Shown: piece by piece, positions 1 through 6,494 of the stretch
Numbering within the stretch: position 1 is the first letter of the stretch
How the letters are laid out: each line of letters opens with the position of its first letter
Source of the DNA: SAR324 cluster bacterium
GTDB lineage: Bacteria; SAR324; XYD2-FULL-50-16
Assembly: GCA_002401295.1 (NCBI GenBank)
Contig: NVSR01000002.1
Span: forward strand, 95,898 to 109,789
Direction: 5' to 3'
Length of the DNA stretch: 13,892 nt
The notes under the pieces: generated by a model
The model's input: the letters and a program-made list of their open reading frames with translations, nothing else
Told to the model about the DNA's origin: nothing
The model's database searches: none
Position numbers and translations under genes: made by a program

Positions 1-177
1 AATCGTTGAAGTTCTATATTGACAGTAACAAGACAGGATCTTTTTTGCTCAGTCACTATTAGCTATCCCTAAATTATTTTAGTAATACTGATTTTTCTGT
101 AAAGATCGGCACCTTTTTAAGGTCATCGTTTAAGATGCATTTCAATGTGATTTTCATTGGAATTGATATAATATTTT

Positions 178-203
178 CGGAGAAGTAAAAGACCAACTCT
201 CCG
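178..203. other. Stem-loop, 6-bp stem
   Basis: CGGAGA at 178-183 pairs perfectly with TCTCCG at 198-203 around a 14-base loop. It sits 12 bases before a stronger hairpin, so the two could fold as a tandem structure in a transcript crossing this leader. No function is evident. Confidence 0.3.
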
Positions 204-215
204 CAGGAACAAAGT

Positions 216-248
216 TACCTACTCTTAACAAGAGTAGGTATTTGATAT
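216..248 (+). terminator. Perfect 11-bp hairpin, terminator-like
   Basis: TACCTACTCTT (216-226) and AAGAGTAGGTA (230-240) form a perfect 11-bp stem closed by the loop AAC. On the plus strand it is followed by a T-rich stretch starting TTTGATATT, which is less clean than a typical U-run. It may terminate a plus-strand transcript entering from the left, or act as an RNA structure in the sulfatase leader. The hairpin is certain; its role as a terminator is inferred. Confidence 0.4.
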
Positions 249-287
249 TATATCTTTATTAAATTATTTGTCAGTTGATTACTTTTG

Positions 288-302
288 TCGCGTAAAACGC
301 GA
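288..302. promoter_or_regulatory. Palindrome, possible operator
   Basis: TCGCGT-AAA-ACGCGA is a perfect 6+3+6 inverted repeat, conspicuously GC-rich at its ends inside an AT-rich leader, about 80 bases before the sulfatase start. Its size and symmetry suit a dimeric repressor or activator site. No regulator gene is adjacent, so the assignment is speculative. Confidence 0.25.
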
Positions 303-320
303 GGGATTATCAATCGAGTA

Positions 321-344
321 AAGTATTTAAACTATTCTATTTTT
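321..344 (+). promoter_or_regulatory. Shared upstream motif, copy A
   Basis: AAGTATTTAA, then ACT, then ATTCTATTTTT. The same arrangement (AAGTATCTAA, TT, ATTCTATTTTT) occurs at 9388-9410 on the same strand upstream of the aminotransferase. Copy A ends 38 bases before the sulfatase ATG. It could be a common transcription factor site or promoter element. The resemblance is seen directly; the function is inferred. Confidence 0.35.
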
Positions 345-382
345 CTGAACACCCCTATGCACAAGGTATAAAAAGGCCGTTT

Positions 383-2263
383 ATGAATAGAACAGATAAA
401 TTCATCAAGTCGAGACGACTTATGATGGGTGCTACGCTTTGCGCATTAGTAGCAGTGTCAGCATGTAAGCCTGAAAGTGATTCAGATGGTTCACAGACAG
501 TCCCCCCTAACTTCATCACTATTGTATTGGATGATATGGGGTACTCTGATCTTCAGCCCTATGGTAGTGAGATTCAGACCCCTAATATCCAGGCACTAGC
601 CGATGAAGGGGTCATGTTCACGAATTTTTATGCTCATGCCACTTCCACTCCGGCAAGGGGTATGCTGTTTACCGGTAAGGAAAACCATAAATCCGGCGTT
701 GGGAATATGGAAGGCTGGATTCCTTTTCGGCGTGAACAGTTTAGAAAAGTAGGCTATGAAGGTATCCTCTCTAGCGGTGCTTTAGCCATTCCAGAAGTAC
801 TTGCCGACAACGGTTACTACAATATGTTTACGGGCAAGTGGGACTTAGGGCACAAGACCAAACATTCCCCATCGCGACGAGGTTTCCACGAAACCAGAGC
901 TGTCATGCTAATGGGGGGAGACACCCACTGGTCTCGTGAAGATGGAACGATTATCACCAGCCATCAGCCATCGAAGTATGAGAAGAAGAAACGAATGAGC
1001 TGGTATAATGAGAACGGCAAGGAAATGTTAGCCTTCCCCAAGCAGTTCTACTCATCTGACTATTACACGGAAGTGGCAATTGAGATGCTGAATAACCGTG
1101 ATACAACAAAGCCTTTCTATCTGAATATCACTCACATTGCGCCCCATAGCCCACTGCAAGCCCCGGAAGAGGATATCCAAAAGTATTTGGATGCGGAAAC
1201 TTACAACTCCGGCTGGGACGTAGTTCGATTAAATCGCTTCAAAAAGCTGAAGACTCTAGGTATTATCAATCCTTCAGAAAGCTTCGATGCAACCTCTGAT
1301 TTGGCTAATTATACAGTTTCTGGTAATGACGCAACCGGTGATAGCAATGATAGCATGTGGGGGCAGGTGAATGCCGGGCCTTGGTCTGATTTAACAGATG
1401 CACAACAAAAAATTCAAATAAAATACATGGCCATTTATGCGGCAATGATCGACCGCGTCGATCAGAACGTCAAAAAACTGGTCGACCATTTAAAAGTGAT
1501 TGGAGAATATGAAAATACGGTTATTTTCATTGTCTCTGATAACGGAGGAGCTTACAAGCTGCCTGCGGGTAATAACCCGGAACGAGGCGCTCATATCAGA
1601 GCAAACTTTGTTCACGAGTATGACAGTTTAGGTGGACCCAACTCCTTCATCGGACTGGGGCCAGGTTGGGGAACTGTAGCCAATGCACCTTTCAATAATT
1701 TTAAAGGTGATTTTTATGATGGTGGTATCCGCGTACCGGCCATTATCCATTACCCTAAGATGAATTCAACCTATAAGGGTAAACAAATCGATCGTTTGAG
1801 TTCGATTATGGATATTGGCGCTACCATGCTGGATATGGCGAATATCACCTATCCAAGGGAACATAATGGTGAAATTAACAAGCCATTAGATGGGAAGTCC
1901 ATGGCATCTATTCTCACAAAAGGCACAGTTGATGACACCCATACATACCTTGGTTGGGAGCTAGACGGTGGTGTTGGCATCCGAACGACACAATATAAAC
2001 TCTCTACGCACTTTCAGGAGACTCCTGATAGCTTAGGCTTCACCACAGCAGCACAAGCTGGCATGGACCCGGCACAGTTCCTACCAGCCTTCATGTCTTG
2101 CTGGAGTAACCAAGCCGTGTACGACGTATCTTCTGACTTTTTTGAGAAGACCGACATATCAAGTAACACGAATATTTACTCGACGATGAAAGCCCATTTG
2201 GATGATTATAAAGAGGACAGTCAAGTTGTTGAGGTAACTCAATGCCGACCGGCTACTCCATAA
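383..2263 (+). CDS. Type I sulfatase, serine-type, lipoprotein
   Basis: A 626-residue sulfatase of the alkaline-phosphatase superfamily that should hydrolyse sulfate esters outside the cytoplasm. A signal with a lipobox ending V-S-A-C (Cys28) predicts a lipid-anchored periplasmic or outer-membrane protein. Metal-binding Asp50-Asp51 come first. The modification motif S-T-P-A-R (88-92) has Ser88 as the residue converted to formylglycine. Ser-type enzymes need an anaerobic-type radical SAM maturase, and none is in this window. Further family landmarks are His255 in the APHSPLQAP segment, Asp386-Asn387 in SDNGG, and Lys441 shortly before YDGGIRVPA. The usual GKWHLG motif reads GKWDLG (151-156), so a normally catalytic His is Asp154. 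AAGG six bases before the ATG supports the start. It stands alone, convergent with the next unit. The substrate is unknown: an algal or host polysaccharide, or a sulfated metabolite. Confidence 0.93.
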   Translation: MNRTDKFIKSRRLMMGATLCALVAVSACKPESDSDGSQTVPPNFITIVLDDMGYSDLQPYGSEIQTPNIQALADEGVMFTNFYAHATSTPARGMLFTGKENHKSGVGNMEGWIPFRREQFRKVGYEGILSSGALAIPEVLADNGYYNMFTGKWDLGHKTKHSPSRRGFHETRAVMLMGGDTHWSREDGTIITSHQPSKYEKKKRMSWYNENGKEMLAFPKQFYSSDYYTEVAIEMLNNRDTTKPFYLNITHIAPHSPLQAPEEDIQKYLDAETYNSGWDVVRLNRFKKLKTLGIINPSESFDATSDLANYTVSGNDATGDSNDSMWGQVNAGPWSDLTDAQQKIQIKYMAIYAAMIDRVDQNVKKLVDHLKVIGEYENTVIFIVSDNGGAYKLPAGNNPERGAHIRANFVHEYDSLGGPNSFIGLGPGWGTVANAPFNNFKGDFYDGGIRVPAIIHYPKMNSTYKGKQIDRLSSIMDIGATMLDMANITYPREHNGEINKPLDGKSMASILTKGTVDDTHTYLGWELDGGVGIRTTQYKLSTHFQETPDSLGFTTAAQAGMDPAQFLPAFMSCWSNQAVYDVSSDFFEKTDISSNTNIYSTMKAHLDDYKEDSQVVEVTQCRPATP

Positions 2264-2284
2264 AGCAAGCCGACTCCAGAGTAT

Positions 2285-2327
2285 AAAAAGCCCGGTTACC
2301 TTCATCTATGGTAACCGGGCTTTTTTT
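2285..2327. terminator. Bidirectional intrinsic terminator
   Basis: AAAAAGCCCGGTTACC (2285-2300) pairs with GGTAACCGGGCTTTTT (2310-2325) around a 9-base loop. The GC-rich core is flanked by A-run and T-run, so it works as an intrinsic terminator in both directions. It ends the plus-strand sulfatase transcript and the minus-strand lipoprotein transcript, whose stop codon (2326-2328) abuts it. Confidence 0.92.
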
Positions 2328-2943
2328 ATTTCCTATTAAATACAACTTGAAAGTATTGCTTTGATACTGCGTGGTAGTAGGTTCCGCCTAACTTATCCAG
2401 CTCGGGATTATAAACCAGGTTATACATGGATCCTGAATAATTTTTATCATCCAACTTCACGAAAATCCCGATATCATCTCCCTTTCTTAAAAGCTTAGTT
2501 TTAGCAATGTTTATCGGTTGAGGGTTATAATACTCCACTTCAAGTTTTTTGTTACTTTGTACTCCACGCACCTCCAGAGTATAATTCCCATCAGTGCGAC
2601 TCCATTTACCCAGTAGCTTCCTCAAATTGTCTTGAGCCTTCTTGCTAATCTCCCCCGTCTCCTGCGGTATTTCCTCTTCACTAACTTTAACCTCTTCTTG
2701 TAAAGCCCCCGGTCGTTGATCAGGTAAGGCACTGCTTTCTGAACTTGTCCTTGCCGAAGTTTCAGGATCCTGCCCCCCGCGTTCACAAGCTCCTCCAAAC
2801 ATAAGGAGAAAGCTGAAACTTATACAAATCACTATCCTACAAAGCCGCTTATGGAGGGAGTGTCCAATATCATATTGCGGTCTTTTTCCACCCCAATGCC
2901 TCAAATTTTCCCTTTGAAAGCCGGGTTTAGAACTATCGTACAT
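2326..2943 (-). CDS. Putative lipoprotein with C-terminal domain of unknown function
   Basis: A protein of about 205 residues. A hydrophobic segment (about 34-52) ends in F-G-G-A-C, giving a probable but imperfect lipobox with Cys53. A Glu/Ser-rich linker (about 55-105) follows, then a compact C-terminal domain of about 95 residues starting near LGKWSRTDGNY that looks beta-rich and is followed at once by the stop. The ATG at 2943 is preferred over a TTG at 2964 because a GAGGG lies ten bases upstream of the ATG. About 32 residues precede the signal core, which is unusual for a lipoprotein; the true start may be a non-standard codon nearer the hydrophobic segment. It overlaps the end of the flavin reductase-like gene by 11 bases, so translation is probably coupled. 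I do not recognise a function. Confidence 0.7.
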   Translation of the reverse strand: MYDSSKPGFQRENLRHWGGKRPQYDIGHSLHKRLCRIVICISFSFLLMFGGACERGGQDPETSARTSSESSALPDQRPGALQEEVKVSEEEIPQETGEISKKAQDNLRKLLGKWSRTDGNYTLEVRGVQSNKKLEVEYYNPQPINIAKTKLLRKGDDIGIFVKLDDKNYSGSMYNLVYNPELDKLGGTYYHAVSKQYFQVVFNRK

Positions 2944-3673
2944 TGCGTATTGACCCTCGCTCAATCATGTTCCGGGTATTTCTATTATAGATTTTACGAA
3001 ACTCTTCAAGGGACATAAACTCCCTGCTAATAGTGGCTAGTGTTTCTTCGCTAATCTTGCCCTCTTTGATCAACTGACGCCCCGCTTGTTTGGAGGCGCT
3101 CAAAATGTCCTCTACCTTTACCGGATCATTTAATACTTGCCGTTTAAACATTCCAGCTTGTGGCCTCAAGACGGCATTCACAAACTCTTTACCAGACAAC
3201 CGGCAGTAACTTTCCAGGTGACAGACTGCCGGGTGAAATTCTTCCATCAGCAGGCCGGCAGTAGCAAACAGCACCACTTTAGACTTCCCATATCCGGTAC
3301 GCTGCAGATGAACACAGTGCTCTATATCGTCATCAAGCATGGGTTCCACAATGGGCAAGGTTCGCTCCATCAATATTTTTAAATTCGTAGAGACACCCCC
3401 AGCATAGATCGGTGTGGATAAAATCCAATAGTCCGCTTGGATCATTTTATCCAACAATTCGCTCATTTCATCTTTGAGAGAAGAACAGATGCCGGGGGTC
3501 CGAAACCAACAATTCATGCAGCCAATGCAAGTTTTAAGATCTAGTTTTTGCAAGTGCACCAATTCTACTTCCGCTTTCTCCTCTTCCATTCCCTCAATAA
3601 AAGGCGCTAACAAAAGTGCGCCAGTGCCGTGTTTCATCTTGGGGCTGCTATTAATTACGATTACTTTTGTCAT
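2933..3673 (-). CDS. NAD(P)H-dependent FMN reductase-like flavoprotein with Cys cluster
   Basis: A 246-residue member of the NADPH-dependent FMN reductase / flavodoxin-fold superfamily, cytoplasmic, expected to pass electrons from NAD(P)H through FMN to a quinone, metal or other acceptor. The N-terminal VIVINSSPK strand and loop and the STPIYAGGVS segment (86-95) are flavin-phosphate and flavin-ring contact regions. Cys49, Cys52, Cys55 and Cys63 give a C-x2-C-x2-C-x7-C arrangement, like the 4Fe-4S-binding motif of iron-sulfur flavoproteins; whether it holds a cluster here is inferred. The start at 3673 is chosen because AAGGAG lies six bases upstream; a longer frame to 3700 lacks this. It is the first gene of a two-gene unit with the overlapping lipoprotein. 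Confidence 0.88.
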   Translation of the reverse strand: MTKVIVINSSPKMKHGTGALLLAPFIEGMEEEKAEVELVHLQKLDLKTCIGCMNCWFRTPGICSSLKDEMSELLDKMIQADYWILSTPIYAGGVSTNLKILMERTLPIVEPMLDDDIEHCVHLQRTGYGKSKVVLFATAGLLMEEFHPAVCHLESYCRLSGKEFVNAVLRPQAGMFKRQVLNDPVKVEDILSASKQAGRQLIKEGKISEETLATISREFMSLEEFRKIYNRNTRNMIERGSIRNVR

Positions 3674-3799
3674 AAATTTCTCCTTACGAAATATTTTCAC
3701 TTTGGATTGCTTCAGCCCAGAAATATAATTTTATTGAGGCCTAAAACCCAAACCTATGGAGAGATTTTTATATCAACGGGCCTCATGTCTTTTGTCGGC

Positions 3800-3827
3800 A
3801 AAAAAGCTTAAGTTACAAGCTAACTTA
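3800..3827 (-). terminator. Intrinsic terminator after the DUF697-like gene
   Basis: Read on the minus strand, TAAGTTA (3827-3821) and TAACTTA (3815-3809) form a 7-bp stem with a 5-base loop. After AGC comes a run of six T (3805-3800). The stem is AT-rich and therefore weak, but position and U-run fit a terminator for the gene ending at 3898. Confidence 0.45.
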
Positions 3828-3897
3828 TTAAGTTTGTATGTGATGGCCTAGAGGATTGGCCCTGTGAGCTAAACCCTAAAACTGGATTTTCTACCCC

Positions 3898-4419
3898 CTA
3901 GAGACCTTTTACGAAATTCTGCCCCTCTTCAAATTTTTTCTTATAGTACTGTTGCACTTTTTCAGGGTCCAAATCCAAGAAGGTCCCACCTGAAGCAAAG
4001 TGCTGAACAAATACCTGGCCCAAAGCGTAAGTAGAGGCTCCCGCAATAATCGGCATAGTCAAGACACCTATTGACTGTCCAATTACGGGTATAGCCTTGA
4101 TAAGGCTAGATAACCCACCAGCCATTGATGTAGGGATAACACTTGCTAATAAAGAACCAATGACTGATTTTCCAATATCTTTTGAGAATTCAATATCATA
4201 CTTTGTGGCAAGTTTTTTCAACATTATCAACTGCACTGCGGTTAATGCGGCTAAATCAACAAGGGGAAGGGGAATCAACCCAACACCCATTGAACCATAG
4301 ACAGTATTCCGAATGAGTTTATCCACAGCTGCTTGAAGTTCTTCTTCAGCCAACCCTTTACTCTCCTGAGTTTCTTCTTGTTCTGCACTATTCACATCAC
4401 TTTCACCTTTTTCCAACAT
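3898..4419 (-). CDS. DUF697-like membrane-associated protein
   Basis: A protein of about 173 residues resembling the DUF697 family (the C-terminal region of YcjF-type proteins). Its hallmark is the segment around residues 44-70: a Gly-rich hydrophobic stretch, PLPLVDLAALTAVQ, then a Leu/Lys-rich helix. The first 30 residues are acidic and polar. Two more hydrophobic stretches (about 84-108 and 110-137) could be membrane helices or hairpins, followed by a charged tail. The molecular role is not known for the family; some members are linked to GTPase-like or stress proteins. The ATG at 4419 has GGAG five bases upstream, making it preferable to a GTG at 4425. The gene is apparently monocistronic, with its own weak terminator. 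Confidence 0.82.
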   Translation of the reverse strand: MLEKGESDVNSAEQEETQESKGLAEEELQAAVDKLIRNTVYGSMGVGLIPLPLVDLAALTAVQLIMLKKLATKYDIEFSKDIGKSVIGSLLASVIPTSMAGGLSSLIKAIPVIGQSIGVLTMPIIAGASTYALGQVFVQHFASGGTFLDLDPEKVQQYYKKKFEEGQNFVKGL

Positions 4420-4502
4420 CTTCACTCCACCTAATTAGATTGACAATCCACTGAAATAATTAAAATGTCTGATATTTTTTTCTCATAGAAAAGTTATAAA
4501 AC

Positions 4503-4580
4503 TCAAGTTTTTTTTATTTCTATCTCATCTAACAAATTGGTTTTTTCCTTCTCTAAAGGATTGCTACAGATACCTATCAT
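4503..4580 (-). CDS. Candidate 25-residue mini-ORF
   Basis: ATG to TGA, 25 codons, encoding MIGICSNPLEKEKTNLLDEI followed by a short Lys-rich end. Its ATG overlaps the stop of the preceding mini-ORF as ATGA, a layout typical of translational coupling. Against it: no strong ribosome binding site, short length and AT-rich context. It might also be the second half of a small gene split by a frameshift. No function can be proposed. Confidence 0.18.
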   Translation of the reverse strand: MIGICSNPLEKEKTNLLDEIEIKKT

Positions 4581-4624
4581 CCATTCTCACTCAATTTGTC
4601 TTTTTTATCTTCAATAGCATTCAT
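4577..4624 (-). CDS. Candidate 15-residue leader-like mini-ORF
   Basis: ATG to TGA, 15 codons (MNAIEDKKDKLSENG), with GAGG just upstream, although its spacing of two bases to the ATG is very tight. It overlaps the next mini-ORF by ATGA. The peptide is highly charged and has no membrane segment. It may be a chance frame; the coupled pair is the only reason to list it. Confidence 0.18.
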   Translation of the reverse strand: MNAIEDKKDKLSENG

Positions 4625-4737
4625 GTCCTCACAAACAGTTTCAGCCTATCAAAAATAATATAAGACTAAGGAGTTTTTCTTGTTTATTCAAAGAGTTCAA
4701 TAAACACAAATATAAGGAGCAATATATTCTGTAGATT

Positions 4738-5013
4738 TTACGGATTTATGGTGGGATATTCATAGTGTGAAAACTATACGGCACCAGGGCAAGGGAACTG
4801 GCCCTTAAGACAGCTCATTTCATCAGTAGATTATAGTAGTTCCACACTGATAATATCGCAGCTGCCATCCTGTTCTTTAACCTAACCTGCAGGGGAGATA
4901 TCCCCTAAATATAAAACATTACCTCGATCTCCACCTATTCTCATATCAGGTATGGGGATTATGAGGCCTGAATTTAGACTACTGAAAGGTGGAGCAAGCA
5001 AGCCCAATACAAG
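4738..5013 (-). pseudogene. Possible decayed gene fragment with in-frame stops
   Basis: One minus-strand frame of 92 codons reads like protein but carries stops at 4884-4882 (TAG), 4833-4831 (TAA) and 4776-4774 (TAG) before ending at 4740-4738 (TAA). Protein-like pieces include MRIGGDRGNVLYLGDISPAG before the first stop, VKEQDGSCDIISVELL after it, then STDEMSCLKGQFPCPGAV and FSHYEYPTINP. Local GC is higher than in the adjacent AT-rich spacer. Three stops in 92 codons is not rare for random AT-rich DNA, so the case rests only on composition and appearance. It starts directly downstream of the 62-residue gene. The family is not recognised. Confidence 0.25.
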
Positions 5014-5023
5014 TTATTGTGCA

Positions 5024-5212
5024 TTATTCTTCCTTCACAATTTTAGGAGCGTCCTCATCCTCTTTTTTGCCACTTGCAACAACCAATAGGAATCCAATGA
5101 GAGGAGATAATAGCAAAGAACCAAAAAAATAGCCCCAGAAGCCCATGCTACGTTTCCTTCCCATCAACCCCACCAGAAAGCTTGATACAAAATGTAATGC
5201 AATAAAAATCAT
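5024..5212 (-). CDS. Small two-helix membrane protein
   Basis: A 62-residue protein with a first hydrophobic segment (about 1-18), a short basic turn (GRKRS, 18-22), a second hydrophobic segment (about 24-48) and a charged tail rich in Glu, Asp and Lys. The core (GRKRSMGFWGYFFGSLLLSP) matches a pattern I have seen in small uncharacterised inner-membrane proteins of several Gram-negative groups. The positive-inside rule puts the central basic turn in the cytoplasm, so both termini would face the periplasm. The ATG at 5212 has no clear ribosome binding site (upstream TTTAAAACA). The 115-base gap to the binding-protein gene suggests its own transcript or weak read-through. Function unknown. Confidence 0.65.
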   Translation of the reverse strand: MIFIALHFVSSFLVGLMGRKRSMGFWGYFFGSLLLSPLIGFLLVVASGKKEDEDAPKIVKEE

Positions 5213-5248
5213 TGTTTTAAATTTATTAAAGTTTTTTCATTAATCGAC

Positions 5249-5293
5249 AAAAAAAATAAGTAGGCTCCCTATCAGTTCAAGTATCCTATACTT
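5249..5293 (-). terminator. Weak terminator candidate after the binding-protein gene
   Basis: On the minus strand a short TAGG-GAG-CCTA hairpin (5271-5261) is followed by CTTA and eight T (5256-5249). A second perfect hairpin, AAGTAT-CCT-ATACTT, lies at 5279-5293 and has a T-run only on the plus strand. The stems are short, so termination of the three-gene operon here is uncertain. Confidence 0.28.
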
Positions 5294-5327
5294 TTTAGTC
5301 ACTTACATAAATAAAAACATCAAAGAC

Positions 5328-6470
5328 CTAATCTGATGACGCACGGTTATTGACAAAAATAAAGGTCCCCTTATCCATTTTTTTGATTGCGACCTCACGT
5401 CCTTCAACATCACCATTTTTCTTGAAATTATAGATTCCGGTAACCCCTTCCCAATTACGTAAATAGCGTAAATAATTAGCAAGTTTTAGTGGCTCTGTCA
5501 CTTGCCGCAGCCGAATAGCCTCAACCAATAGATTCACAGCATCATAACCTTGTGCAGCCCAAGTGTCCGGCAAGTGTTTATATTTGATGGCAAAGACCTT
5601 TTTAAATTTATTCAGCTTTGCACTCTTTCGATGAGGATTATATACAGCGGTCACAAACGTCCCTTGAGCCGCTTTCCCCGCTACTTTCCATAAGAATGGA
5701 TTGTCCAGGCCATCCCCTCCAATAAAGGGTGCCTTAATCCCCATTAGCCTGGCCTGTTTGATGATATATCCGGCATCTGGCATCCCTCCAGCGATAATCA
5801 CCATATCATATTCCAGACTACTAATTGTATCCAAGATAGGAGTGAAGTTACGCTCATTAGCGAAGTATGACTTCAAGGCCACTATTTTTATCCCTTTTTT
5901 ATCGGAACTTTCATAAATAATATCTGCTAATCTTTTACCATATAGTGATCGCTTATATAAAATTACAGCCTTTTTTACCTTCTGCTTCGCTAAAAAGTCA
6001 CTAATGGCAATACCAATGATTTTGTCAGAGGGAATACTCCTGAATACATACTTAAAATTATGGTTGGTTAAATTGGGGTTTGTCGCCCCTGGAGTAATGT
6101 ATAAAATTCCATGATTCTCATAAGTGATGGAGGCCGGTATTGCCGTGGATGAAGTCATGTGTCCAATGACTGCTATGACGTTGGGATTTTTTGCGAACTT
6201 ATTAGCATACAGCTGTGCTTTTTTGGGCTTTCGCTCATCATCATAAAATATCTTAATCAGCTTCCTACCACCAAGGAGGCCGCCGCTACTATTGACTTCC
6301 TCAATAGCAAAATCCACACCCTTGAGAAAATCGCCTTTTTGTCCCACAATACCAACCACAATATCGCCGGTCCCCTCACGCGCGCGTTCAATGCGGGCCT
6401 GACGAGACTCTTCATACTGATTGCAAGCAGAAAAAATAAGGATTGCTATAAAAAGAAAGAGCCTTTGCAT
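5328..6470 (-). CDS. Leu/Ile/Val-type (LivK-like) periplasmic binding lipoprotein
   Basis: A 380-residue type I periplasmic-binding-fold protein, the receptor component of branched-chain amino acid type ABC importers or a related sensor. The signal peptide ends at lipobox F-S-A-C (Cys16), predicting a lipid anchor. The mature domain starts near IVVGIVGQKG (37-46); the typical family segment VDFAIEEVNSSGGLLGGRKL (52-71) and the GHMTSSTAIPA ligand-lobe motif (103-113) are present. The length is normal. No LivH/M permease or LivG/F ATPase genes are nearby, so it is an orphan receptor. It starts 24 bases after the SPFH-like gene and is the last gene of the operon headed by the exporter. The ATG at 6470 has only a poor ribosome binding site. 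It may recognise a ligand related to the exported compound; that is inference. Confidence 0.9.
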   Translation of the reverse strand: MQRLFLFIAILIFSACNQYEESRQARIERAREGTGDIVVGIVGQKGDFLKGVDFAIEEVNSSGGLLGGRKLIKIFYDDERKPKKAQLYANKFAKNPNVIAVIGHMTSSTAIPASITYENHGILYITPGATNPNLTNHNFKYVFRSIPSDKIIGIAISDFLAKQKVKKAVILYKRSLYGKRLADIIYESSDKKGIKIVALKSYFANERNFTPILDTISSLEYDMVIIAGGMPDAGYIIKQARLMGIKAPFIGGDGLDNPFLWKVAGKAAQGTFVTAVYNPHRKSAKLNKFKKVFAIKYKHLPDTWAAQGYDAVNLLVEAIRLRQVTEPLKLANYLRYLRNWEGVTGIYNFKKNGDVEGREVAIKKMDKGTFIFVNNRASSD

Positions 6471-6494
6471 GTCTATTTTTTTGTTTCCACACTC

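Larger units (their letters stand above)
1..382. other. Non-coding region upstream of the sulfatase gene
   Basis: No convincing gene is visible on either strand. The stretch is AT-rich and holds two adjacent stem-loops (178-203 and 216-240), a short GC-rich palindrome (288-302) and an AT-rich motif (321-344) that recurs upstream of the aminotransferase gene. A 17-codon ATG frame at 135 has no ribosome binding site and is not called. The end of a neighbouring gene may lie just outside the left edge. Confidence 0.6.
4420..5023. other. Gap with weak coding traces and small hairpins
   Basis: There is no confident gene. The half nearest the DUF697-like gene (4426-4740) is very AT-rich and contains two overlapping minus-strand mini-ORFs. 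The other half (about 4770-5013) has noticeably higher GC and a protein-like minus-strand frame with internal stops. Small perfect hairpins occur: AAGGG/CCCTT at 4791-4806 and AGGGGA-GATA-TCCCCT at 4891-4906. Neither is followed by a T-run, so neither is a clear terminator. Confidence 0.5.

Noticed and set aside
135..188. 17-codon frame in the sulfatase leader
   Set aside because: No ribosome binding site, very short and AT-rich.
3735..3785. TGAGGCC and GGCCTCA as a terminator stem
   Set aside because: The arms are only 7 bp and separated by 37 bases, with no T-run.
3137..3811. Plus-strand open frames over the flavoprotein gene
   Set aside because: They are antisense shadows with no ribosome binding sites and unlikely composition; the minus-strand gene has clear family motifs.
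4959..5090. Plus-strand ATG frame of about 42 codons antisense to the 62-residue gene
   Set aside because: It covers the opposite strand of a better-supported membrane protein and its peptide has no recognisable feature.
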